Of a stretch of 64,000 nt of DNA, positions 27,470-35,655 are shown one piece after another (positions within the stretch are counted from its first letter, which is position 1; the number at the start of each line of letters is the position of its first letter). Source of the DNA: CADEEN01 sp963783785 (GTDB lineage: Bacteria > Pseudomonadota > Gammaproteobacteria > Burkholderiales > Burkholderiaceae_C). The stretch lies in NCBI GenBank assembly GCA_963783785.1, contig CAWAOQ010000010.1, positions 1 through 64,000 of the forward strand, read 5' to 3'. The translations under genes were made by a program, and so were the position numbers. The notes beneath the pieces were generated by a model that was not told the origin of the DNA, did no database searches, and saw nothing but the letters and a program-made list of their open reading frames with translations.

Positions 27470-28507
27470 ATGTCTGCAACCCGTCGCCTTGCTGCCGCGC
27501 TCGCCGCGTGCGCACTGGCAAGCACTGTCAACGCGCAGTCTCCAACCCTGAACCTGTACTCGGCACGCCATTACCAGACGGATGAGGCGCTGTACGAGAA
27601 CTTCACCAGAGCCACCGGCATCAAGATCAACCGCGTGGACGCCGATGACGCCGGCATCCTTGCGCGGTTGAAGACCGAGGGCAGCGCCAGTCCGGCCGAT
27701 GTGATCTTGCTGGTCGACGCCGCACGCCTCTGGCGCGCGGAAGTCGATGGCTTGTTTCAGCCGGTACGAAGCAAGATCCTGCAGGACAGGATCCCCGCGC
27801 AACTGCGTGGCAAGGACGACGGCCAAGGCTCACAGTGGTTCGGCTTTTCAACCCGTGCCCGGGTAATTGTCTATAACAGAGCGACGGTCAAGCAGGACGA
27901 CGTCGATACCTACGAGGAACTCGCCGATCCAAAGAACAAGGGTCGTTTGTGCACCCGCTCTGGATCGCACCCATACAATCTTTCCTTGTTCGGCGCGATG
28001 TATGAGCATCTGGGTCCGAAGGCCACCGAAACCTGGCTCTCAGGGCTGGTGGCAAATATGGCACGACCGCCCAAAGGAGGCGACACCGACCAGATCCGTG
28101 CCGTTGCGAGCGGAGAATGTGGCGTGGCACTGACCAATACCTACTACGTCGCCCGGCTGATGCGGTCTCAGAACCCCGACGACAAGGCCCAGATGCAGAG
28201 AGTGGCGGTCGTGTTTCCGAACCAGGCCAGCTTTGGCACTCACGTCAATATTGCCGGCGCCGCCATCGCGCGACATGCCAAGAACAAGGACGCCGCGCTG
28301 CGCTTTCTAGAATACTTGGCCAGCGATGCGGCACAAGCTCATTTCGCCAATGGCAACAACGAGTGGCCGGCTGTCAAAGGCGTCAAACTCGACAATCCTG
28401 CATTGCAGGCTTTGGGTGATTTCAAGGGTGAAACAATCCCTGTCTCGATCATCGGCATGAACCAGGTCAAGATCCAACAGATGCTGGATCGCGTCGGATA
28501 TAGGTAA
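27470..28507 (+). CDS. Fe(3+) ABC transporter substrate-binding protein (FbpA/FutA-like)
   Basis: 345 residues. A signal peptide is cleaved after about residue 22 (ALASTVNA-QS). The mature protein starts LNLYSARHYQTDEALYENF, the typical opening of FutA/FbpA iron binders, and holds the paired tyrosine ligands in LTNTYYVARLM. It binds ferric iron in the periplasm for a permease/ATPase pair, which is not encoded next to it, so it is an orphan here. A Fur box and AAGGAGGT precede it. Base composition looks less GC-rich (near 57-60% in the lines I counted) than the neighbouring genes, hinting at different ancestry. Confidence 0.9.
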   Translation: MSATRRLAAALAACALASTVNAQSPTLNLYSARHYQTDEALYENFTRATGIKINRVDADDAGILARLKTEGSASPADVILLVDAARLWRAEVDGLFQPVRSKILQDRIPAQLRGKDDGQGSQWFGFSTRARVIVYNRATVKQDDVDTYEELADPKNKGRLCTRSGSHPYNLSLFGAMYEHLGPKATETWLSGLVANMARPPKGGDTDQIRAVASGECGVALTNTYYVARLMRSQNPDDKAQMQRVAVVFPNQASFGTHVNIAGAAIARHAKNKDAALRFLEYLASDAAQAHFANGNNEWPAVKGVKLDNPALQALGDFKGETIPVSIIGMNQVKIQQMLDRVGYR

Positions 28508-28537
28508 TTCCTTGGGGTGGATTCCCTGGAGTGGCTG

Positions 28538-28547
28538 GTGCTATATT
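28538..28547 (+). promoter_or_regulatory. Extended -10 element before the H-NS-like gene
   Basis: TGCTATATT (TG-N-TATATT) lies about 34 bp before the ATG. No good -35 is seen at 17 bp, which is typical of extended -10 promoters. Assigned by motif only. Confidence 0.35.
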
Positions 28548-28580
28548 GCCGGCCACGACCAACTGAAGGGGTATCCAATC

Positions 28581-28880
28581 ATGGCGAATTTGAGCGAACT
28601 GCTGGCACAGAAGGCGGCCCTTGAAAAACAGATTGCCCAGACCCAGCATGATGAGCGAGAAAAGGCAATCGGCCAAGTCAGGGCGTTGATGGCCGAATAT
28701 GGATTGACGGCCGCCGATCTAAGCGCCCGTGCCGCCAAGAAGCCAAAGGCCGGCGGCAAGGTCGCGCCCAAGTTCCGCAATCAGGCCACCGGTGAAACCT
28801 GGAGCGGCCGCGGCCTGCAGCCGCGCTGGCTCAAGGCGGCACTGGCTGCGGGCAAGAAGCTGAGCGACTTCGCCGTCTGA
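28581..28880 (+). CDS. H-NS-family nucleoid protein
   Basis: 99 residues, the short betaproteobacterial H-NS type. The N-terminal oligomerising coiled coil (LSELLAQKAALEKQIAQTQH) is followed by a basic linker (ARAAKKPKAGGKVAPKFR) and the DNA-binding loop NQATGETWSGRGLQPRWLKA, where the TWSGRG motif contacts the minor groove. It could silence AT-richer acquired DNA; the gene just upstream is itself less GC-rich than the rest of the window. GAAGGGG precedes the ATG. Confidence 0.92.
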   Translation: MANLSELLAQKAALEKQIAQTQHDEREKAIGQVRALMAEYGLTAADLSARAAKKPKAGGKVAPKFRNQATGETWSGRGLQPRWLKAALAAGKKLSDFAV

Positions 28881-28995
28881 GCGAAGGCCGATCCCGGCCA
28901 AGAGCGCCGTCAGCGCCTCGCTCGGTGCTGACGCCGTCTCGCATACCACTGCCGACCGGCCCTGCACCATGGCGCGTGTTCGCTAGACTCGCTTC

Positions 28996-30841
28996 ATGAT
29001 TCCGCCAGGGTTCGTAGCCGAGTTGCTGTCGCGCGTCGACATTGTCGATGTCATTGGGCGACACGTGCAGTTGAAGAAGGGTGGCGCCAACCTGATGGGC
29101 CTGTGCCCGTTTCACGGTGAGAAGTCCCCAAGCTTTTCGGTGAGCCCCGCCAAGCAGTTCTATTACTGTTTCGGTTGCGGCGCGTCGGGCGATGCAATCC
29201 GCTTTCTCACCGAGCACACCGGCACCCCTTTTCGCGAAGCGGTGGCCGATCTGGCGCAACAGGTCGGCTTGAGCGTCCCCGACGACACACGCAGCGATGA
29301 CGAGCGCCGCGTGGCCATGCAGTCAAAGGCGCGCCATGCCACGCTGGCCGACATGCTCGCGCGCGCCGCCGACCACTATCGCAAGATGCTGAAGGTCAGC
29401 CCGCGTGCGATCGACTACCTGAAGGGCCGCGGGCTCACCGGTGAGGTGGCCGCCCGGTTTGGCATCGGCTACGCGCCCGAGGGCTGGCGCCCGCTTGCCA
29501 GTGCCTTTGCGCAGTACGACGATCCCCTGCTCGTCGAGTCAGGCCTGGTGATCGTGCAGGGCGACGACGAGCCCGAACAGAAGCGCTACGACCGCTTCCG
29601 TGACCGCATCATGTTCCCGATCCGTTCGGTGCAGGGCGAGACCATCGGTTTCGGTGGCCGCGTCCTCGACCGCGGCGAGCCCAAGTACCTCAACTCGCCG
29701 GAGACGCCCCTGTTCGTCAAGGGCCGCGAACTGTACGGCCTGTTCGAGTCGCGTGCCGGCATGCGTGCCCGTGGCTACGCGTTGGTCGTCGAAGGTTACA
29801 TGGACGTGGTCGCTCTCGCGCAGTCGGGATTCGACAACGCGGTCGCGACCCTCGGCACCGCTTGTACCGAGGAGCATGTGCGCAAGCTGTTCCGTTTCAC
29901 CGACTCGGTGGTGTTCAGTTTCGACGGTGACGCGGCGGGACAGCGCGCGGCGACACGCGCACTGGATGCAGCGCTGCCCCATGCCACCGACCTGCGCACG
30001 ATCCGCTTCCTGTTCCTGCCGCCCGAACATGACCCCGATTCGTTCGTCAGGGCCGAGGGCGCGGCCGCGTTCGATCGCTTCATCGCTCAGGCCGTGCCGT
30101 TGTCACGCCAGATGGTGGCGGTCGCTCGAGAAGGCTGCGACCTCGGCACGCCAGAGGGCCGCGCCCGCTTCGTGACGCAGGCACGACCACTCTGGACTGC
30201 CCTGCCTGAGGGTGCACTGAAGCGGCAGATGCTGACCGAATTGACCCGGCTCGCCGGGCTGCCCGAAGGTGAGTTGCAGGGGCAGTGGGCCGCTGCAGCA
30301 GGGAGGTCATCGGCCCGCGACGGTGGCCCCATTGCCGGGCCGTCAAGGCGGCCATCGCCGACTGGCGCCCGGTTTGCCGCAACCCGACGGGCACCACGGC
30401 GACCCGAGGATCGAATCGTGCAGCCTGCTGCTGCTGCAATCCGTCTGGTGGGACCGCCTCACTGTCGAGGACCACGAGTTGCTGCACGCCCTGCCCTCAC
30501 CTTACGGTGAGTTGCTGGCATGGCTCGAGCGCGACATCGTCGAGCACGGGCCACGACCCTGGGCTGCGATTCGCACCGCGCTGGTGGCAGACGACGCACT
30601 TGCGCCGGCAATGGCGGCACGGGAAGCGACCAACGCGGATGACTTCGACGCAGATTTTGCCGACTTGCGCCGCCTGCTCGACGGCCGGCTGATCGAGGTG
30701 CTCCGGGCCGAGCAGTCACAAATCGTGCACGCCGCATCGAGCGACCCATCGGTCGGCGAAAGGTATCGCCGATTGGGGCAGCGGATTGCACAACTCAATG
30801 CGCGACAAAAGGACGAGGCTGCAAGCGCTTCGGCGCAATGA
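28996..30841 (+). CDS. dnaG: DNA primase DnaG, frame-broken
   Basis: About 614 residues read across one break near 30420. It lays RNA primers for replication. The N-terminal zinc site is C37, H40, C58, C61 (LCPFHGEKSPSFSV ... YYCFGCGASG). The Toprim core includes LVVEGYMDVVALAQSGFDNA and FSFDGDAAGQRAA. After the break the C-terminal helicase-binding domain continues in another frame (LLLLQSVWWDRLTVEDHELL ... RRLGQRIAQLNARQ). Because DnaG is essential and needs this domain to bind DnaB (encoded at 45247-46656), the break is probably an indel error. rpoD follows, as in the classic macromolecular synthesis operon. Confidence 0.93.
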
Positions 30842-31169
30842 GCACGCTTTGACGCTCGAGTCGTATTCGACGATAATTAGCGGTTTCTTGTTGTGACGGC
30901 AAGAGTGACAGCAGCACCTCCGGGCCCCGGCCACCCATGACACGGGTACACAAATCGGCCACCCCCACCCGCAAGGACTGCGACCCTGGAAGTCACGCCA
31001 GCTTGCCCGCCCGACGCCTCTGCCCTGCCCGACTGGCTCAGCCGCAGGCTGGCTTGCGCTGCCTCGCGCAACCAGCGACGGTGGCCGGTGCCGTGCAGCG
31101 TTGGGGCGCCGCACACTGACACACAAGCCATCTCCGACTCTCCCTCCGAGTTCGCCAGCGAGGATCCGC
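30842..31169 (+). promoter_or_regulatory. dnaG-rpoD intergenic region with a strong sigma-70 promoter
   Basis: 328 bp without a gene. TTGACG (30849-30854), a 17-bp spacer and GATAAT (30872-30877) form a near-consensus housekeeping promoter starting only 8 bp past the dnaG stop. It would give rpoD a leader of about 285 nt. The rest is GC-rich, with a short hairpin CAGCC-GCA-GGCTG (31039-31051). No further element is recognised. Confidence 0.75.
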
Positions 31170-33461
31170 ATGACTGCCAAGAAGACCGCCGCCCCCGAAG
31201 CCTCCAAATCCGCCAAGACGAGCGGCAAGTCCGCCGCCAGTGACAAGGCTGTCAAGAAGGGCAGTGCCGCGCCGGCGCCCGCCAAGATCCCAGCCAGAGC
31301 CGTGTCGCCGGGCAAAGCCGTCGCAGCCAAGCCAGCAGCAAAGCCTGTTGTCAAGACCGTCGCACGACCGGCCGAAGACTCAAAGGCGAAGAAGGGCGGC
31401 AAGCCCGTGGCTGGCGCCAAGGCCAGTCCGACCGGCAAGAAGGAAGACGTTCGCGACGAAGATTTCGTCGACCTCGAGACCGACGTCGAGGCCGAGGTCG
31501 AGGGAGAGAGCGCCGAAGAGACCGAAGGCAAGGCCAAGGCCAAGCCGCTGCGCATGAAGGTTTCGCGCGCCAAGGAGCGTGCGTTGATGCGCGAATTCGG
31601 CCTCGACGAGACGCAGCTGACCGAAGAAGAAGTCGCCAAGCGCCGCCAGGAACTGAAGACGCTCATCAAGATGGGCAAGACACGCGGCTTCCTGACGCAC
31701 CAGGAAATCAACGATCACCTGCCCGAGAAGCTGGTCGACAACGAAATCCTCGAAGCCATCGTGTCGATGCTCAACGACATGGGCATTGCGGTCTACGAGC
31801 AGGCGCCCGATGCGGCGACGCTGCTGATCGCCGGCGGCACCACGACGACCGCAACCGAAGAAGAGGCCGAGGAAGCGGCCGAGGCGGCGCTGTCGACCGT
31901 CGACTCCGAGTTCGGCCGCACGACCGATCCGGTGCGCATGTACATGCGCGAGATGGGCACCGTGGAACTGCTGACGCGCGAGGGCGAGATCGAGATCGCC
32001 AAGCGCATCGAAGGCGGCCTGCAGTACATGATGCAGGCGATCAGCGCCTCGCCGACGACGATCGCCGAGATCCTGGCGCTCGCGGCCAAGATCCGCGCCG
32101 GCGAGATGACCATCTCCGAGGTCGTCGACGGCTTCGTGGCCGAGGACGAGGCCGACGACTACGTCGCCGAGGAAGACTTCGACGAGTTCGACGAAGAGGA
32201 AGACGACGACGGCCAGGGCGGCAGCAGGGCGCTGACCAAGAAGCTCGAAGAGCTGAAGAATGCCGCGCTGGTGAAGTTCGACGCCCTCAGCACGCACTTC
32301 GACAAGATGCGCAAGGCCTACGAGAAGGACGGCTACCAGTCGCCGTCCTACAACCGCGCGCAGATGGCGGTCAGCGCCGAAATCATGAGCATCCGTTTCA
32401 CGGTCAAGACGATCGAGAAGCTGTGCCACATCCTGCGCTCGCAGGTCGACGACGTGCGCCGCTACGAGCGCGAACTGCGCAAGATCGTGGTCGACAAGTG
32501 CGGCATGCCACAGGATCACTTCATCAAGACGTTCCCGCCCAATTCGATGAACCTGAAGTGGGCCGAGAAGGAAATCGCTGCGAACAAGCCCTACAGCACG
32601 GTGCTGGCGCGCAACCTGCCGGCGGTGCAGGAGTTGCAGCAGAAGCTGATCGACCTGCAGGCGCGCGCGGTGGTGCCGCTGGAGGACCTGAAGCAGATCA
32701 ACAAGAAGATGAATGCCGGCGAGAAGGCCTCGCGTGACGCCAAGAAGGAAATGATCGAGGCCAACCTGCGCCTGGTGATCTCGATTGCCAAGAAGTACAC
32801 CAACCGCGGCCTGCAATTCCTCGACCTGATCCAGGAAGGCAACATCGGCCTGATGAAGGCGGTGGACAAGTTCGAATACCGCCGCGGCTACAAGTTCTCG
32901 ACCTACGCCACCTGGTGGATCCGCCAGGCAATCACGAGGAGCATCGCCGACCAGGCCCGCACGATCCGCATCCCGGTTCACATGATCGAGACGATCAACA
33001 AGATGAACCGCATCTCGCGCCAGCACCTGCAGGAGTTCGGCTACGAACCCGATGCACCGACGCTGGCCGAGAAGATGGAGATCCCCGAGGACAAGATCCG
33101 CAAGATCATGAAGATCGCCAAGGAGCCGATCTCCATGGAGACGCCGATCGGCGACGATGACGATTCGCACCTTGGTGACTTCATCGAGGACACCAACAAC
33201 GTGGCCCCGGTCGATGCGGCGATGCAGGCCGGCCTGCGCGATGTGGTGAAGGACATTCTCGACAGCCTGACGCCACGCGAGGCCAAGGTGCTGCGCATGC
33301 GCTTCGGCATCGAGATGAGCACCGACCACACGCTGGAGGAGGTTGGCAAGCAGTTCGACGTCACGCGCGAGCGCATTCGCCAGATCGAAGCCAAAGCGAT
33401 CCGCAAGCTGAAGCATCCGAGTCGCTCCGACAAGCTGCGCACCTACCTTGACAACCTTTGA
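31170..33461 (+). CDS. rpoD: RNA polymerase primary sigma factor RpoD
   Basis: 763 residues, long for RpoD because of a Lys/Ala/Pro-rich N-terminal extension of about 130 residues and a strongly acidic loop (EEDFDEFDEEEDDD) in the non-conserved region. Core regions: 1.2 DPVRMYMREMGTVELLTREG; 2.1-2.4 LRLVISIAKKYTNRGLQFLD, GYKFSTYATWWIRQAITRSI; 3.0 HMIETINKMNRISRQHLQEF; 4.2 HTLEEVGKQFDVTRERIRQI. ATG 31170 follows GCGAGGA. It directs most transcription, including its own promoter upstream. The extension is usual for Burkholderiales. Confidence 0.97.
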   Translation: MTAKKTAAPEASKSAKTSGKSAASDKAVKKGSAAPAPAKIPARAVSPGKAVAAKPAAKPVVKTVARPAEDSKAKKGGKPVAGAKASPTGKKEDVRDEDFVDLETDVEAEVEGESAEETEGKAKAKPLRMKVSRAKERALMREFGLDETQLTEEEVAKRRQELKTLIKMGKTRGFLTHQEINDHLPEKLVDNEILEAIVSMLNDMGIAVYEQAPDAATLLIAGGTTTTATEEEAEEAAEAALSTVDSEFGRTTDPVRMYMREMGTVELLTREGEIEIAKRIEGGLQYMMQAISASPTTIAEILALAAKIRAGEMTISEVVDGFVAEDEADDYVAEEDFDEFDEEEDDDGQGGSRALTKKLEELKNAALVKFDALSTHFDKMRKAYEKDGYQSPSYNRAQMAVSAEIMSIRFTVKTIEKLCHILRSQVDDVRRYERELRKIVVDKCGMPQDHFIKTFPPNSMNLKWAEKEIAANKPYSTVLARNLPAVQELQQKLIDLQARAVVPLEDLKQINKKMNAGEKASRDAKKEMIEANLRLVISIAKKYTNRGLQFLDLIQEGNIGLMKAVDKFEYRRGYKFSTYATWWIRQAITRSIADQARTIRIPVHMIETINKMNRISRQHLQEFGYEPDAPTLAEKMEIPEDKIRKIMKIAKEPISMETPIGDDDDSHLGDFIEDTNNVAPVDAAMQAGLRDVVKDILDSLTPREAKVLRMRFGIEMSTDHTLEEVGKQFDVTRERIRQIEAKAIRKLKHPSRSDKLRTYLDNL

Positions 33462-33525
33462 CGCCGGCCGCAGGACCGCGCCGCAGGTTCTTGCGGCAAG
33501 CGCGCAACGCTAAACTCGTGGGCGA

Positions 33526-34497
33526 ATGACTCGCATCGCCGAACGAACCGTCCTGTTTGCCGACCTGCGTGGCAGCACCTCGCTGTACGAGCGGCTGGGC
33601 AATGCCGAGGCGACGTCGGTGGTCACGCACACGGTCAACGAACTCGGGCGGAGCGTGGTCGACTGCAGCGGCCAGGTGGTCAAGACTCTCGGTGACGGCC
33701 TGATGGCGGTGTTCGAGGCACCGCTGCCTGCCGTGCAGGCCGCGGCACAGATGCACGAGGCTCTGGAGCGACTGGTCATGCGTGGCAGCGCACACGGCGC
33801 GTCGCCCGGCTTGCGGGCGCTGCGCCTGCAGGTCGCTCTGGCCCGCGGTGAAATCGTCGAGATGGGTGGCGACTGCTTCGGCGATGCGGTCAACGTTGCC
33901 GCGCGCCTGCTCGATCACGCCGGCGACAACGAAACCCTGCTCACGGACGAAGTCTTCGTCGGCCTGTCGCGCGAGCAGCAGGCGCGGTTTCGCAGCCTCG
34001 ACTGGATGCACTTGCGTGGCCGCGCCGAGCCGGTACACGTGCACCTGCTCGGCGGCAAGCGCGCCGCCAGCGACGTGGTCGCGACGGCTTTCGGCGCGGT
34101 GGCCCCCGCGGCGGAGGCCGACGGCATTCGGCTGCAATGGCAGCGTGTGAGCCGCGTGTATTCCAGCCTCCAGTTGCCGGTCGTGCTCGGACGCAGCCCG
34201 CAGAGCGCGTTCTGCGTCGACGATGCCCGCGTGTCGCGCCAGCACGCCCGCCTCGACTGGCATGGCAGCGTCTTCTCGCTAGCCGATCTCAGCTACAACG
34301 GCACCTACGTGCGCTTCGCCAACGAAGAGGAAGTGGTCAGCCTGCGCCGTGGCACCTGCACGCTGCACGGCAGCGGCGTGATCGGCCTCGGCGGCTCGCC
34401 CGCAGACCCAACCTCCGCCACGGTGCGCTTCGAAGTCGTGCACCTGGCCGACACCCAGCCGCACGACCCTGCGGAATGGCAGATGACGCCGCTCTGA
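33526..34497 (+). CDS. Class III nucleotide cyclase-like domain fused to FHA domain
   Basis: 323 residues. The N-terminal cyclase homology domain (about 1-165) has the metal-binding LFADLRGSTSLYERLG, the second Asp in VVKTLGDGLMAVFE, and GGDCFGDAVNVAARLLDHAG with the Asn/Arg transition-state pair. The C-terminal FHA domain (about 220-315) shows VVLGRSPQSAFCVDDARVSR QHARL and SYNGTYVRF, the phosphothreonine-binding residues. It is cytoplasmic with no membrane span. It probably makes cAMP, or is a cyclase-fold regulator, gated by binding a phosphoprotein through FHA; a partner Ser/Thr kinase is not in the window. It lies 64 bp after rpoD. A TAAACT -10-like box is 9 bp before the ATG. Confidence 0.88.
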   Translation: MTRIAERTVLFADLRGSTSLYERLGNAEATSVVTHTVNELGRSVVDCSGQVVKTLGDGLMAVFEAPLPAVQAAAQMHEALERLVMRGSAHGASPGLRALRLQVALARGEIVEMGGDCFGDAVNVAARLLDHAGDNETLLTDEVFVGLSREQQARFRSLDWMHLRGRAEPVHVHLLGGKRAASDVVATAFGAVAPAAEADGIRLQWQRVSRVYSSLQLPVVLGRSPQSAFCVDDARVSRQHARLDWHGSVFSLADLSYNGTYVRFANEEEVVSLRRGTCTLHGSGVIGLGGSPADPTSATVRFEVVHLADTQPHDPAEWQMTPL

Positions 34498-34539
34498 GCG
34501 GGCTGCCTCGGGGCCGTGCATCGGCGACAATCCGCGCCG

Positions 34540-35655
34540 ATGCCCCTGCCCAGCCGCTACCGCGCCGAACCGACGATCCCCCACGGCACCCCCGCCCGCA
34601 CGGCGGTGCTGCTCGTCAACCTCGGCACACCCGATGAGCCGACGGCACCGGCGTTGCGCCGCTACCTGGCCGAGTTTCTGAGCGACCCGCGCGTGGTGGA
34701 GATCCCGCGCCTGCTGTGGTGGTTGATCCTGCACGGCATCATCCTGCGGGTGCGCCCAGCCAAGTCGGCAGCCAAGTACGCCAGCATCTGGACCGAATCT
34801 GGATCGCCGCTGGCCACCTGGACTGCCAAGCAGGCCACACTGCTGCAAGGCTACCTGGGCGAGCGTGGCCATCCGCCGCCCTCGCTGCTGGTGCGGCACG
34901 CGATGCGCTACGGTCAGCCGTCGGTCGCCAGCGTGCTCGACGAGTTGAAGGCCGCCAACGCCACACGGGTTCTGGTATTGCCGTTGTACCCGCAGTACGC
35001 GGCCGCGACCACCGCGAGCGTCAACGACGCCGTGATGGCCTGGATGCAAGCGCAGCGCCGTCAGCCCGAACTGCGATTCATCAACCATTATCACGATGAC
35101 CCCGGCTACATCGAAGCGCTGGCCCAGCGCGTACGCGGCCACTGGATGACACATGGCCGCGGCGAGCGCCTGCTGCTCAGCTTCCACGGCGTGCCCGAGC
35201 GCTCCCTGCATCTTGGTGATCCGTACCACTGCGAGTGCCACAAGACCGCGCGCCTGCTGGGTGAACGTCTCGGGCTCGGCCACGATGAATTGCTGGTCAC
35301 GTTCCAGAGCCGCTTTGGGCGCGCCAAGTGGCTGACGCCCTACACCGAACCCACGCTGGTGTCGCTGGCCGCGCAGGGCATCAAGCGCGTCGACGTGATG
35401 TGCCCCGGCTTCACGGCCGACTGCCTGGAGACGCTCGAAGAGGTCGACCAGGAGGCCCGTGCCGCATACCTTGCAGCCGGTGGCCAGACCTTCCACTACA
35501 TCCCATGCCTGAACGACCAGCACGAATGGATCGCTGCACTCGCCGCGATTGCGATGCGCAATCTGCAGGGTTGGGAGACATCGGGCGCGCCATCCGACGC
35601 TGATGCATTGGCGGCGCAGCGTGCCCGTGCGATGGCGATGGGCGCGACGAGTTAG
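34540..35655 (+). CDS. hemH: Ferrochelatase HemH
   Basis: 371 residues. It inserts Fe(2+) into protoporphyrin IX, the last step of haem synthesis. It shows AVLLVNLGTPDEPTAPALRR YL, catalytic His in LLLSFHGVPERSLHLGDPYH, then CHKTARLLGERLGL, TFQSRFGRAKWLTPYTEPTL and the Glu-rich CLETLEEVDQEAR. Two Cys near CECHK are common in proteobacterial forms. ATG 34540 gives the expected N-terminus. The TAG stop overlaps the TAA stop of the convergent tctA by 2 bases (35653-35654), so the coding regions interlock. Confidence 0.96.
   Translation: MPLPSRYRAEPTIPHGTPARTAVLLVNLGTPDEPTAPALRRYLAEFLSDPRVVEIPRLLWWLILHGIILRVRPAKSAAKYASIWTESGSPLATWTAKQATLLQGYLGERGHPPPSLLVRHAMRYGQPSVASVLDELKAANATRVLVLPLYPQYAAATTASVNDAVMAWMQAQRRQPELRFINHYHDDPGYIEALAQRVRGHWMTHGRGERLLLSFHGVPERSLHLGDPYHCECHKTARLLGERLGLGHDELLVTFQSRFGRAKWLTPYTEPTLVSLAAQGIKRVDVMCPGFTADCLETLEEVDQEARAAYLAAGGQTFHYIPCLNDQHEWIAALAAIAMRNLQGWETSGAPSDADALAAQRARAMAMGATS

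Noticed and set aside
31380..33416. A 678-codon minus-strand open frame
   Set aside because: Antisense to rpoD, Leu/His/Asp-rich shadow.
33478..33500. Terminator after rpoD (GCCGCA/TGCGGC hairpin)
   Set aside because: Only a 6-bp stem with no T-tract, so not strong enough to call.
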